Source of the DNA: Haladaptatus cibarius D43
Lineage (GTDB): Archaea; Halobacteriota; Halobacteria; Halobacteriales; Haladaptataceae
Reading direction: 5' to 3'
Assembly: GCF_000710615.1 (NCBI RefSeq)
Contig: NZ_JDTH01000010.1
Span: forward strand, 49,851 to 113,850
Length of the DNA: 64,000 nt
The notes below the pieces were generated by a model that searched no databases, was not told where the DNA came from, and was given only the letters and a program-made list of their open reading frames with translations. The position numbers and the translations under genes were made by a program. The stretch's first letter is position 1. Every line of letters begins with the position of its first letter. This document shows, in pieces, positions 19,247-28,442 of this stretch.

Positions 19247-19351
19247 TTAGTCTGACCCATGTGGCGGTACGTATCCACACTCTTTGCATGACCAAGTCCC
19301 ATAGCTCTGAACAACACTGTTCGAGCCACAGTGGGTGCACTTGTAACACAT
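19247..19351 (-). CDS. 34-residue single zinc-ribbon microprotein
   Basis: A minus-strand ATG at 19351 opens a 34-codon frame ending at TAA 19247-19249. It has two CxxC knuckles (CTHC at residues 5-8, CKEC at 22-25) spaced as in a rubredoxin-like zinc ribbon, and a charged C-terminal tail. An in-frame stop shortly upstream leaves no other start. A TTTTATG element about 27 bases upstream suggests a leaderless transcript. Tiny zinc-finger proteins are common in haloarchaea and mostly uncharacterised. It lies between proline dehydrogenase and an M24 peptidase, with no clear functional link. Confidence 0.7.
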   Translation of the reverse strand: MCYKCTHCGSNSVVQSYGTWSCKECGYVPPHGSD

Positions 19352-19489
19352 CGATCCTACCTACAGTATCGTCAATCATAAAATTATCTTTCGACAATTG
19401 TCGATACAGTTTTGACGAGTATCTTAAATCGGATCTCGTGTAATCCATTCACCAATACATTCATTTCCCCTGATTACCTCTATGTGAGC

Positions 19490-20644
19490 ATGCCTCGAGA
19501 CGGTCAGCCAATACCAAACTATCAGTATATTTCATCTGAACTTGAGAAACAAAATGCCGACGCATACGTCCATATCGGCGACGAATCTGATCAAATGCTT
19601 TGGTATCTCACGCGTTTTTACGGACCGGACCGAGACTACGCTTTCGTATATACGGACGAGAAGGCAACATTGTGTGCTCCTGCGTTATTCTATGAACAAG
19701 CAAAACGTGAGTTCCCAGGTACCGAAGTAACGAAAACACAGAATAGTAACCGATCATCGGCAGCCATGCGTGCAATTGACGTTCTTCAAGATTCATCGTC
19801 GGTATCGCGAATACTGGTTCCAGCATCGATACCACACTGTGCTCATTTCGAATTAGAGCAAGCAGGTTACGAAGTCGTAACGACAGATGTCATCGGAATT
19901 GCCCGGATGTATAAATCATCCCATGAGATCGAATGCATTCGGGAAACAATGGCAATTGCACAAGAAGCGATGCGACATGCCGAGTCGATACTTGCAGCAT
20001 CAACGACGGCCGGTAATGAACTGGTTTGGAACTCGGCACCACTTACAACAGAACGCCTACGTCGGGAAATCAATGCAGTGGTTGCAAAAGCAGGTGGTAA
20101 CGATTTCGGAAACACAGTTGTTGGTGCAGGGGTAAGCTGCGCAGATCTCCATTACAATGGGAATGATGATATTGTACCTGGAGAAACAGTTCTTATCGAT
20201 TTAGGGCCACGTGGGCCAAGCGGATACTTTGGTGATATCACGCGGACATTTGTCCCTGGAACGGTTCACTCTTGGGAAGAAAACGTATACGAGGTCGTCT
20301 CTGAAGCACTGGAGGCTGGTTTACAGCAATTAAACGACGCACCTGGTATCTATGGTGAAGATGTCCATGAGACAATCGTGAGTGTCATCGAAACAAATGG
20401 ATTCGAGACCGGCGATGTGGATGTTGGACTGTATCACGGTACGGGGCATGGTGTTGGGACTTCACTCCATGAACCACCATTCTTCTCTGAACGAACAGAA
20501 CTAAAACCAGGACAAGTGATTACGGTTGAACCAGGAATATATGATCCCGATCGTGGAGGAATAAGATTGGAAGATCTCGTGTTGATAACTGACGATGGTA
20601 TCGAAAATTTTGTCACCCTTCCGTATTCGATTGATCCTCGATAG
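19490..20644 (+). CDS. M24 Xaa-Pro peptidase (metal ligands intact)
   Basis: This 384-residue protein keeps all five M24 metal ligands: Asp in VLIDLGPRG, Asp in GYFGDITRT, His in HGTGHGVGTSLHE, Glu in TVEPGIYDP and Glu in GIRLEDLVLIT. An N-terminal creatinase-like domain precedes them. ATG 19490 is preferred because MPRDGQP starts the domain; an earlier ATG at 19412 adds 26 residues. It would release the amino acid before proline from X-Pro peptides. It follows proline dehydrogenase and fits prolidase or aminopeptidase P. It is the only one of the three M24 genes with a normal metal centre. Confidence 0.88.
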   Translation: MPRDGQPIPNYQYISSELEKQNADAYVHIGDESDQMLWYLTRFYGPDRDYAFVYTDEKATLCAPALFYEQAKREFPGTEVTKTQNSNRSSAAMRAIDVLQDSSSVSRILVPASIPHCAHFELEQAGYEVVTTDVIGIARMYKSSHEIECIRETMAIAQEAMRHAESILAASTTAGNELVWNSAPLTTERLRREINAVVAKAGGNDFGNTVVGAGVSCADLHYNGNDDIVPGETVLIDLGPRGPSGYFGDITRTFVPGTVHSWEENVYEVVSEALEAGLQQLNDAPGIYGEDVHETIVSVIETNGFETGDVDVGLYHGTGHGVGTSLHEPPFFSERTELKPGQVITVEPGIYDPDRGGIRLEDLVLITDDGIENFVTLPYSIDPR

Positions 20645-21856
20645 AGTAAAATGAACTAAATATCGTTCGATAAACGATACTAACAGCTTTGTACTGAAAA
20701 AATACTTTGGACGTTTGCCCAATAATATGGAAAATATTTCCGTAGAATGTTTCTTATAGTGGTGTATGGCGATATAAAACAATAGATTTAAATACTACAC
20801 GTCATGAGGTAGAATCGTCCTTGGGTAACAGGGACGCAATGTACAGTCCGGCACAAGCAGACGTGACTCGTAGCTCAGTGTCTGTCCCCACCAAAACCTC
20901 AATTGACCTCGCCTGACTGTCATCGCCATACGGACTTCCACGCCATTTTTGTAATCCTCTGTGCATATTATGCAGTAGCCGTTCTCATCTAATATCACAT
21001 GATGAAAATGGAATATTTGACTCTTCGCGACTGGATACTGCCATCCCCCAACAGTGATAATTTGGTTATAACCGTTCCGTAGGGGCGAACACTTTCTCGG
21101 ACATCTGTAACCGAGTCTTGCACGCCATTCTTTCCATGTTACTATGATTGACTTGTACGGTAGAATCGAGATCGTCCCTGCAGTTGGGTCTCAGCATTGG
21201 TGGTGATCTACGATCATGCTGAGCGAATTACCTCCGCAACTCTGGAACCTCTGTTCCCTGTGACGGAACAATAACACTGACAACCCCGAAGTTCGATTCT
21301 GAAAGCTAAACCCCCGTTTCTACTACCTTTTTCCTCATTTCCCATACTCTGGCTACCAAAGCTACCCCCAATATCGTAAGTAACGAGTAGCCATTACACA
21401 TCTACCTCTGTAATAGAGTGCCTTTACATTACTATCTCTGTAATGATTGGCATCTCGGCAATATCGATGCAGCGATGACTAGTGGTGAACGGTTCTACTC
21501 TGTTCCTTGTGGAGGAACGGAGCTTTCATCAGACGAAATAACTTCTGTGTCATTAACTATGCTATCACTTGTCTTGCTAAACGTATGCGTTATTCTGGCC
21601 AAAAAATAGTATTTAATGCAATCCCTCTGAGTTGGGTGTAGAATGTGTGTTCGGAGATGCGGAACATAATTTTCGCTAGAACAATCTGATGGCCCGATCT
21701 ACACCAATGGGGGTTGGGTAAATACTTCTGCAAGATGCCGGAATACGGCAAACGTGGGAACATCAAACGAGATATGGCGACTCATTAACCTCCCTTGTAA
21801 AGTAGTTATTTATGATTGGTTAGAAAGATATAAATACGCTGATTCTACATTGTAAA
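20645..21856. other. 1.2 kb non-coding stretch, probably degraded DNA
   Basis: No convincing gene. On the minus strand two overlapping frames occur at 20802-20966 (54 codons) and 20795-20998 (67 codons), neither recognised. Two tandem hairpins with CATTAC/GTAAT arms lie around 21392-21445. GGAACnnnGTTCC-like inverted words occur at about 21240-21270 and again near 21502-21521. The segment separates the two transporter sets and may be a relic of an inserted element. Confidence 0.4.
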
Positions 21857-23686
21857 ATGATGCCATTGGACAAGAGTAACGTCAGAAGGCGTTCAATTAT
21901 GCGCACGTTTGCGGCAGCAGGTACTCTCGGTCTTGCTGGCTGTAGTTTTCAGCAGGATTCTCAAGACGGCACTGGTTCACAAACCAAGGGAACACAGAAA
22001 CAAGCCGCCTCTAAACCCATTGGCGGAACCTGGGTTGAAGGTACAACTGCAGATGCTAGTCACCTGGTGCCATACCTTGCTAGTGACCAATCGACACAGG
22101 ATGCAATCGGTCTTCTGATGGACTGGGGCGGAGTTATCAACGACGATCTTGAAATTGAACCGATGCTTTTCGAGAGTTGGGAATTGAGTGATAGCAATGA
22201 CGTCCTCACAATTAAACTCCGTGAGAATCTTCGGTACAGCGAACCCTATGGAAAGCTGACCGCGGAGGACTACATATACCAGTTAAATACAATCAATCAG
22301 AATGATAAGGACTCATGGCATGGCTATCCCTATGTTAACTCCTTTTTCATCGATGGTGAACCAATCAAATATGAAAAAACCGGGAAATATACTCTCCGTG
22401 CGGAGCTACCGGAGAAACGCCCGTACTGGCTATTTACGGATCCCACTAAGTGGATGAAACCACTGCCGAAGAAACTCTTGAAACCCTATGTGAAAAACAA
22501 GGATATGGAAGGATTAAAAAAGGCAGATGAGATTGTCAATGCAACTTGGACTGGAAATTTAGGTCCGTTCAACCTCAAAAAGTGGCAACGGCAGTCGAAA
22601 ATGGAATACACGAAAAACGACGACTACTATCTCGCAGAAACGAAGGAGTATAAGAACGCGCCCTACGTCAAAAAATATATCAGGCAGATATTCAACGAAT
22701 CAAGCACCACACTATCTGCTCTCAAGAGCGGTGATGTGACGCATGCCGGATTGAGCGTGTTCAAGGCAAGTCAGTTCAAACAGAATCCAAATGTTAACGT
22801 ACTCAGTAGCAAATTTGGTTCGTCTATCGACTTTATTGCCATGAACCAGCGGGAAAACGGATGGAAGCCGTTTCGGAAGAAGGCAGTTCGCCAAGCTTTT
22901 GCAATGGCGATTGATAAGAACGTGATTATCGAAAAAGTTCAACGAGGCTACGGAACAAAAGTCCACACATGGTCGCCAAAATGGGGGCCGTTCTACGACC
23001 AAGAAGGTGTTTGGGTTCCAAACGGCCCGAAGATCAAAAAAGCTAAACGAAAGATCAATGCCGCCCTTCCAAACCACTCCTATCGAAATGGTCGGCTTAC
23101 CGACTCAGGTGGTAATCAAGTCGAACTAAAATTAGTGTATGTCACTGGCTGGAAGAGTACTCGAATTCTTAAAGACTACCTTGCCCAACAGTACGACAAG
23201 CTCGGAGTCAAGATCAATGCGCAGGGAACGTCGCTTACGAATCTCTATGGAAACTACGCTCAAAATTCCGGGAAAAATCCTAAATGGAGCGCTGGTTCGT
23301 GGAATGGTGGCCCGCGGAGCAATTCGACGAGCAAGAAGTCTTGGGATCTAATACCAAGTGGTTTCGACCACGCTGCGTACACTCCGTGGGATGTGATGTC
23401 TATGCTGTTCCCGAAAAAAGGTAGTTTCAACTGGTGGGGATACGTCCCATCTCGGAACGATTTGATGCAGCAAGTCAACTCCGCTGCGAAAGCGTCGACG
23501 AAGAAAGAAACGCAGAAAATCGTTTCTGAGCTTCTATCCTTTATCAGTAAAGAACAACCAGTCGTGTTTACCGACTGTGGTGCCGTTGTAGAAGGATATC
23601 GTAAAAAGGTTGCAGGCCTCGAACAGCCGAAAAATCAGTACACCAGCAACGACGCTGCGCGTGAACTCTACTTCAATGATCGGTAG
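21857..23686 (+). CDS. ABC transporter substrate-binding lipoprotein, family 5 (peptide type), copy 2
   Basis: This 609-residue SBP family 5 protein has the Tat lipoprotein signal RRRSIMRTFAAAG and lipobox GLAGC (Cys about residue 29). The family core runs through LTIKLRENLRYSEPYGKLTAEDY and TGKYTLRAELPEK. It is longer than copy 1 and clearly divergent from it, so it likely binds a different peptide class. It heads a compact five-gene operon (23.7-28.3 kb). A putative second in-frame ATG at 21860 would remove one residue. Confidence 0.87.
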   Translation: MMPLDKSNVRRRSIMRTFAAAGTLGLAGCSFQQDSQDGTGSQTKGTQKQAASKPIGGTWVEGTTADASHLVPYLASDQSTQDAIGLLMDWGGVINDDLEIEPMLFESWELSDSNDVLTIKLRENLRYSEPYGKLTAEDYIYQLNTINQNDKDSWHGYPYVNSFFIDGEPIKYEKTGKYTLRAELPEKRPYWLFTDPTKWMKPLPKKLLKPYVKNKDMEGLKKADEIVNATWTGNLGPFNLKKWQRQSKMEYTKNDDYYLAETKEYKNAPYVKKYIRQIFNESSTTLSALKSGDVTHAGLSVFKASQFKQNPNVNVLSSKFGSSIDFIAMNQRENGWKPFRKKAVRQAFAMAIDKNVIIEKVQRGYGTKVHTWSPKWGPFYDQEGVWVPNGPKIKKAKRKINAALPNHSYRNGRLTDSGGNQVELKLVYVTGWKSTRILKDYLAQQYDKLGVKINAQGTSLTNLYGNYAQNSGKNPKWSAGSWNGGPRSNSTSKKSWDLIPSGFDHAAYTPWDVMSMLFPKKGSFNWWGYVPSRNDLMQQVNSAAKASTKKETQKIVSELLSFISKEQPVVFTDCGAVVEGYRKKVAGLEQPKNQYTSNDAARELYFNDR

Positions 23687-23704
23687 CCTAGGTGAGTATA
23701 CAAG

Positions 23705-24712
23705 ATGAAAAGATATATCGCTAAACGTCTAGCCTGGACCTTGGTTGCGACCTTTTTCGCCTTATCCATCGTATTTGGCATTCTCACGTTATCACCGAAT
23801 ACCGGGCAAATGGAAGCCTCATTTCATGCGGCGCAGGAAGGTGGAAATCCCGACGAAGCAATGGAAGCATATCGCGAACGCAAAGGTCTGAACGAGCCAG
23901 TTAGTGAACGATACACCGACTACATGACTAATATTGCGACGCTCAACTGGGGATGGTCGACGACGCGCAATCAACCCGTAACGACAGCGCTCGCAACCGC
24001 ATGGCCCTACTCTGCTCAGATTATGATCCCTGCGATACTACTTGCGGTTACCATTGGTTTCGGTCTCGGCTTGTATTCGGCAATGCATCAGTACACCTCG
24101 ATCGATTATTTCGCAACATTCATCGCATTCTTTGGAATTAGTATTCCGAATTTCTGGTTTGCAATTGTTCTCATACTGGTCGTTTCGGTATGGATGAAAG
24201 ATTTGGTCGTTTTCGGTGTCCCACTGGAACCTTACGTTCCACCAGTCTACTATCATACTGGGGTTGAATTTGTCAGCTTGAAAAATCTTCAACAGATAAC
24301 CCTTCCCGTAATCGTTACATCGACAGCGGCTGTTGCCGGGCAAATGCGTTATTCGCGAAGTCAGGCGCTCGAATATGCCGAATCACAGTTCGTCAAAGCG
24401 GCACGAGCAAAAGGTGCAGGTGAATGGCATCTTCTCATCAAGCATATTTTACGAGTCGCACTAATTCCGCTCTCAACCATCCTTGTGAGCGACGCCTTGG
24501 CACTGCTCTGGGCTGGTGCAACCTTAGTAGAGATAGTCTTCCAAATTCCCGGGATTGGGTTACTTGGCTACAAAGCGATCATCAATCAAGATACCGCTCT
24601 CATCATGGGTGTTACCCTCATTCCCGTTTTTCTCGCACTGATCGGTAACCTACTCCAAGACTTAGCATACGTTTGGCTGGATCCGCGGATCGACTACGGT
24701 GATCGAACATGA
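23705..24712 (+). CDS. Peptide ABC transporter permease (DppB-like), copy 2
   Basis: This 335-residue protein has six membrane segments and EAA-loop KAARAKGAGEWHLLIKHILR. It has the DppB-type N-terminus RYIAKRLAWTLVATFF and ends WLDPRIDYGD, typical of the subunit. It starts 18 bases after the binding-protein gene and overlaps the next permease by 4 bases (ATGA). Confidence 0.9.
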   Translation: MKRYIAKRLAWTLVATFFALSIVFGILTLSPNTGQMEASFHAAQEGGNPDEAMEAYRERKGLNEPVSERYTDYMTNIATLNWGWSTTRNQPVTTALATAWPYSAQIMIPAILLAVTIGFGLGLYSAMHQYTSIDYFATFIAFFGISIPNFWFAIVLILVVSVWMKDLVVFGVPLEPYVPPVYYHTGVEFVSLKNLQQITLPVIVTSTAAVAGQMRYSRSQALEYAESQFVKAARAKGAGEWHLLIKHILRVALIPLSTILVSDALALLWAGATLVEIVFQIPGIGLLGYKAIINQDTALIMGVTLIPVFLALIGNLLQDLAYVWLDPRIDYGDRT

Positions 24713-25869
24713 GCTCAGACAAGAAATCAGTGAACTCGCCAATGGATCTTACATTTGATCAGGTTGATTGGTCCGAATATCAACAGAGTCGATTCGATCT
24801 TTCGCTCACTGTTCGGACGCAGCTTGCAGTGTTGGGAATCTATGCCTTTGCATTGCTGTACGACTCATTCGTCATTCCCTCGAAACAGCCAACGGTAACG
24901 ACGCCGTTCATTTGGGATATAAGTGGAATCGATTGGTTATTCATACTAACGTTAATTCTCTTATTTTTCAATGTGGTCGTACCACTATACGAAAATAAAC
25001 GAATGTCAAAGTATTACTGGTCACAATTTCGGAAGAACAAGCTAGCGGTATACTCGTTAGCTTACCTCTGTGGATTGGTCGTCGTGGGAATTGTCGGCCC
25101 CCTCGTAGTCTCAGAGCCAAAACTGACGTTCTCAGATTCGCTGTTGCCACCGGTTGGTATGACCGCTGCGCCACAGGGGCAAGTCGTCACCGGAACGTGG
25201 GAACACCCTCTCGGAACGAATCAGCGAGGAATGGATATTCTCAAACTCATGGTGTACGGTGCACGAGTGAGTCTCGAAGTTGGGTTAATCGGTATGCTCG
25301 TTATGATTACTATCGGTACAACTGTTGGTACTGTGGCCGCGTATTTCGGCGGAACTGTTGATGAAATTTTGATGCGTTATGTCGACCTTCAGATGACGTT
25401 CCCCGCGTTCATGCTGCTCTTATTAACCGTTTATCTATTCGGAAATAGTTTATTTATTGTTATTTTATTGTATGGATTCTTGAGCTGGGAGGGAACCGCT
25501 CGACTCGTTCGAAGCGAAGCGCTCCAGCGGCGAGAAGAACCATATATCGAAGCAGCAGAGAGCTTTGGAGCAAGTGAGAGACGAATAATAACGCACCATC
25601 TTGTTCCGAACGTTTCAAGTACGGTTATCACTGCAGCAACACTAACGATTCCAGGATTTATTCTCGGCGAAGCAGCGCTATCATTTATCGGGCTAGGTGA
25701 CCCCGATGTGTTCTCGTGGGGTCAGGTTATTGCCAGTGGCAGATCTCAACTGGCATCTGCTCCATGGATCGCCACCATCCCCGGATTTTTCCTCTTCTTC
25801 ACTGTGCTTGCATTTAATTTCGTTGGAGATGCCGCTCGCGACGCAATTGACCCCCGCTCAGGTGAGTAA
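24709..25869 (+). CDS. Peptide ABC transporter permease (DppC-like) with N-terminal extension, copy 2
   Basis: This 386-residue permease is about 85 longer than copy 1. The extra N-terminal part carries two additional hydrophobic segments before the conserved EHPLGTNQRGMDILKLMVYGAR region. The EAA loop is EAAESFGASERRIITHHLVPN. It overlaps its DppB partner by 4 bases; the ATPase gene follows 2 bases after the stop. The extension recalls other archaeal DppC proteins with extra membrane anchors. Confidence 0.9.
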   Translation: MSSDKKSVNSPMDLTFDQVDWSEYQQSRFDLSLTVRTQLAVLGIYAFALLYDSFVIPSKQPTVTTPFIWDISGIDWLFILTLILLFFNVVVPLYENKRMSKYYWSQFRKNKLAVYSLAYLCGLVVVGIVGPLVVSEPKLTFSDSLLPPVGMTAAPQGQVVTGTWEHPLGTNQRGMDILKLMVYGARVSLEVGLIGMLVMITIGTTVGTVAAYFGGTVDEILMRYVDLQMTFPAFMLLLLTVYLFGNSLFIVILLYGFLSWEGTARLVRSEALQRREEPYIEAAESFGASERRIITHHLVPNVSSTVITAATLTIPGFILGEAALSFIGLGDPDVFSWGQVIASGRSQLASAPWIATIPGFFLFFTVLAFNFVGDAARDAIDPRSGE

Positions 25870-25871
25870 CA

Positions 25872-26915
25872 ATGGATGATTCATTACTTTCTGTGAACGA
25901 CCTTCACACACGGTTCAACACAGACAGTGGTACCGTTTTCGCTGTTGATGGCATCGACTTTAATGTCAACCGAGGAGAGACAGTCTGCATCGTTGGCGAA
26001 TCCGGATCCGGAAAGTCGGTAACGGGAGAGTCGATTACACGGCTGTTCCCGACACCACCTGGTGAAATCACCGACGGAGAAATTTTATTTGATGGTCGAG
26101 ATGTGACTGAAATGTCCGACAGCGAACTCCGCGATATTCGCGGCGGTCGAATCGGGTATGTTTTTCAGAACCCCCAAGGGGCTCTGAATCCAGTCTATAC
26201 GGTTGGTGCTCAGATAGTAGAGGCAGTTATGCTTCACCGTGATGTGGACAAATCTGTCGCCCGTAGTCATGCCATCGATTTACTCGACCAGGTTGGAATT
26301 CCAGAAGCAACGAAGCGTGTTGATGACTATCCTCACGAATTCTCTGGCGGAATGAAACAACGTGTTGTAATCGCAATGGCGCTCGCCTGTCAACCGAATT
26401 TATTGATTGCAGATGAGCCGACGACGGCACTCGATGTTACCATCCAATCGCAAATTTTGACCCTTCTTCAAGATCTACAGGCTAAATTCGATATGAGTAT
26501 CCTGCTTGTCACACACGATCTCGGAGTCGTCGCACAGGTCGCAGACCGAGTTGTGGTTATGTATGCTGGAAAAGTCATGGAGAAAGGAGATGTTCGTGAT
26601 GTTCTACAATCGCCAGCACATCCGTACACACGTGCAATGTTACGATGTCTCCCTGGCCAAGGTGAGAAAATGCAAGCAATAGAGGGGTCGCTTCCAAGTC
26701 CCTATGATCCGCCAGCGGGGTGCCGGTTCCACGACCGTTGCCCGAAAGCCGTCGATGACTGTGCATCCGGATCGCAACCGCCACTCGTTACAGTCTCTGA
26801 GAACCACGTTGCCTCTTGCATCTATTATCAGAATAACGAACTAGAGCTGGACGATTCTACCGCTCCGAGTTGTACAGGCAATTCCGAACACTCCTGTAGT
26901 GGAGGTAATACCTAA
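25872..26915 (+). CDS. Peptide ABC transporter ATPase (DppD-like), copy 2
   Basis: This 347-residue ATPase has Walker A GESGSGKS, signature FSGGMKQR, Walker B LLIADEPT and the Cys-bearing C-terminal motif GCRFHDRCPKA. It is translationally coupled to the second ATPase (start and stop overlap at 26915). It is homologous to the 16.2 kb gene, which points to an old duplication of the whole transporter. Confidence 0.92.
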   Translation: MDDSLLSVNDLHTRFNTDSGTVFAVDGIDFNVNRGETVCIVGESGSGKSVTGESITRLFPTPPGEITDGEILFDGRDVTEMSDSELRDIRGGRIGYVFQNPQGALNPVYTVGAQIVEAVMLHRDVDKSVARSHAIDLLDQVGIPEATKRVDDYPHEFSGGMKQRVVIAMALACQPNLLIADEPTTALDVTIQSQILTLLQDLQAKFDMSILLVTHDLGVVAQVADRVVVMYAGKVMEKGDVRDVLQSPAHPYTRAMLRCLPGQGEKMQAIEGSLPSPYDPPAGCRFHDRCPKAVDDCASGSQPPLVTVSENHVASCIYYQNNELELDDSTAPSCTGNSEHSCSGGNT

Positions 26916-28279
26916 TGAGTGACCAACCACTCCTCGAAGTAAGTGGACTGAAACAGCACTACCCGATCACACAAGGTCTGTTGAATCGACAAGTAGGAAC
27001 TGTCAAAGCTGTTGATGGAATCGACATCCAGGTCAGGGCAGGTGAAACGGTCGGTATTGTCGGAGAATCCGGATGCGGAAAATCTACGGCAGTGCGAAGT
27101 ATCTTACAGCTTGAAGAGCCAACTGACGGCACGGTACTTTTCAAGGGTAAACCGGTGAGCTCATTTGAGCAAGAAAAGTTGAAGAAGTTCCGACGGAGCG
27201 TGCAGTTGATATTCCAAGACCCGGACTCGTCGTTTGATCCACGGATGACTATCGGTGAGTCCATCGCAGAACCGCTCGTAATCCACGGAATGAGAAATAC
27301 TGACAAACGTCGTTCAATCGCGATGAATCTCCTTGAGCGAGTTGGGTTGAGCGCTAATGATGTCGACCGCTATCCACACGAGTTTTCCGGTGGGCAAAAA
27401 CAACGAATTGCACTTGCACGGGCACTCGCAACGAATCCAAGTCTTATCGTTGCGGACGAACCGGTTTCTGCACTCGACGTATCTATCCAAGCGAATGTTC
27501 TTTCGTTATTGGAGGATTTGCAAGCAGAGTTCGGTATTGGTGTACTCATGATTAGTCACAATATGGGTGTAATTCGGGAAGTTTGCGATCGTGTGAATGT
27601 GATGTATCTCGGAGAAATCGTCGAATCTGGCCCTGTCGAACGTATATTTGAATCTCCGGCCCATCCATATACAATCGCTCTTCTCGATTCCGTTCCGAGT
27701 CCAGATCCGGATACGAATACAGGTTCGGTGCAACTTAGTGGCGAAGTTCCAGATCCATCTGATCCACCAACTGGATGTCGATTCCACACACGCTGTCCTG
27801 CCGCCATACAACCAGATGATTACGATTTCGAACAATCTGCATGGCGGGCAGTACTGGATTTGCGGATACATCTTCGCGAACACGGAATCGATCGTGAAGC
27901 GGTATTAGAGTTCGTCGGTGAAAGCGGAAAATCATTGGATGGGATGGATATCACCAAAATAAAGAACGCAATTCGGGATGAGTTTGGCATCCCCAAACGG
28001 GTCGGTGATTCGGCGGCTGAACAGATCCTTGATCAAGCACTCAAGTCGATTATAACTGGAGATCAAGAGAGTGCACAAAAGCAACTTCGCAATGAGTTTT
28101 CGACCGTCTGTGAGCAGAAGCATCCCTCGCTTTCTGCAGTAGGAATGGATAGGAATGTTGCCTGTTTGCTTCACGACGGTCAGCAGGCTACAAAGTTAGC
28201 GCAAAAATCAGGATCGATTGCTCGTCGAGTTGTCCGAAACGCCGGCAGAGTCCAGGGTGAAGATAGCCGCTCACAGTGA
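26915..28279 (+). CDS. Peptide ABC transporter ATPase (DppF-like) with long insertion in its C-terminal domain, copy 2
   Basis: This 454-residue protein is about 100 longer than DppF copy 1. It has Walker [10 protein letters not shown], signature FSGGQKQR and Walker B LIVADEPV. The extra 100 residues sit between the GCRFHTRCPAA motif and the final RNVACLLHDGQ of the oligopeptide-ATPase C-terminal domain, so it is an internal insertion rather than a tail. It is charged and helical-looking. Similar insertions are seen in other haloarchaeal DppF proteins to my knowledge. It ends the second transporter operon. Confidence 0.9.
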   Translation: MSDQPLLEVSGLKQHYPITQGLLNRQVGTVKAVDGIDIQVRAGETVGIVGESGCGKSTAVRSILQLEEPTDGTVLFKGKPVSSFEQEKLKKFRRSVQLIFQDPDSSFDPRMTIGESIAEPLVIHGMRNTDKRRSIAMNLLERVGLSANDVDRYPHEFSGGQKQRIALARALATNPSLIVADEPVSALDVSIQANVLSLLEDLQAEFGIGVLMISHNMGVIREVCDRVNVMYLGEIVESGPVERIFESPAHPYTIALLDSVPSPDPDTNTGSVQLSGEVPDPSDPPTGCRFHTRCPAAIQPDDYDFEQSAWRAVLDLRIHLREHGIDREAVLEFVGESGKSLDGMDITKIKNAIRDEFGIPKRVGDSAAEQILDQALKSIITGDQESAQKQLRNEFSTVCEQKHPSLSAVGMDRNVACLLHDGQQATKLAQKSGSIARRVVRNAGRVQGEDSRSQ

Positions 28280-28442
28280 GAAGAATGGTAGAGTATGGTG
28301 TGGGTCACAACCAATCCGGCTATCTCACCAGAATATATATGTAATCTTGTACAAATTTTATATTTGAGCTATATTTATAGAAATTAAATTATATATGCTA
28401 GAAATAAGATTTAATATCTCTTACTTACGTATTATAATTGCG

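Noticed and set aside
20795..20998. Minus-strand 67-codon frame as a gene
   Set aside because: No recognised domain, and an overlapping frame looks as good; left as part of an unassigned gap.
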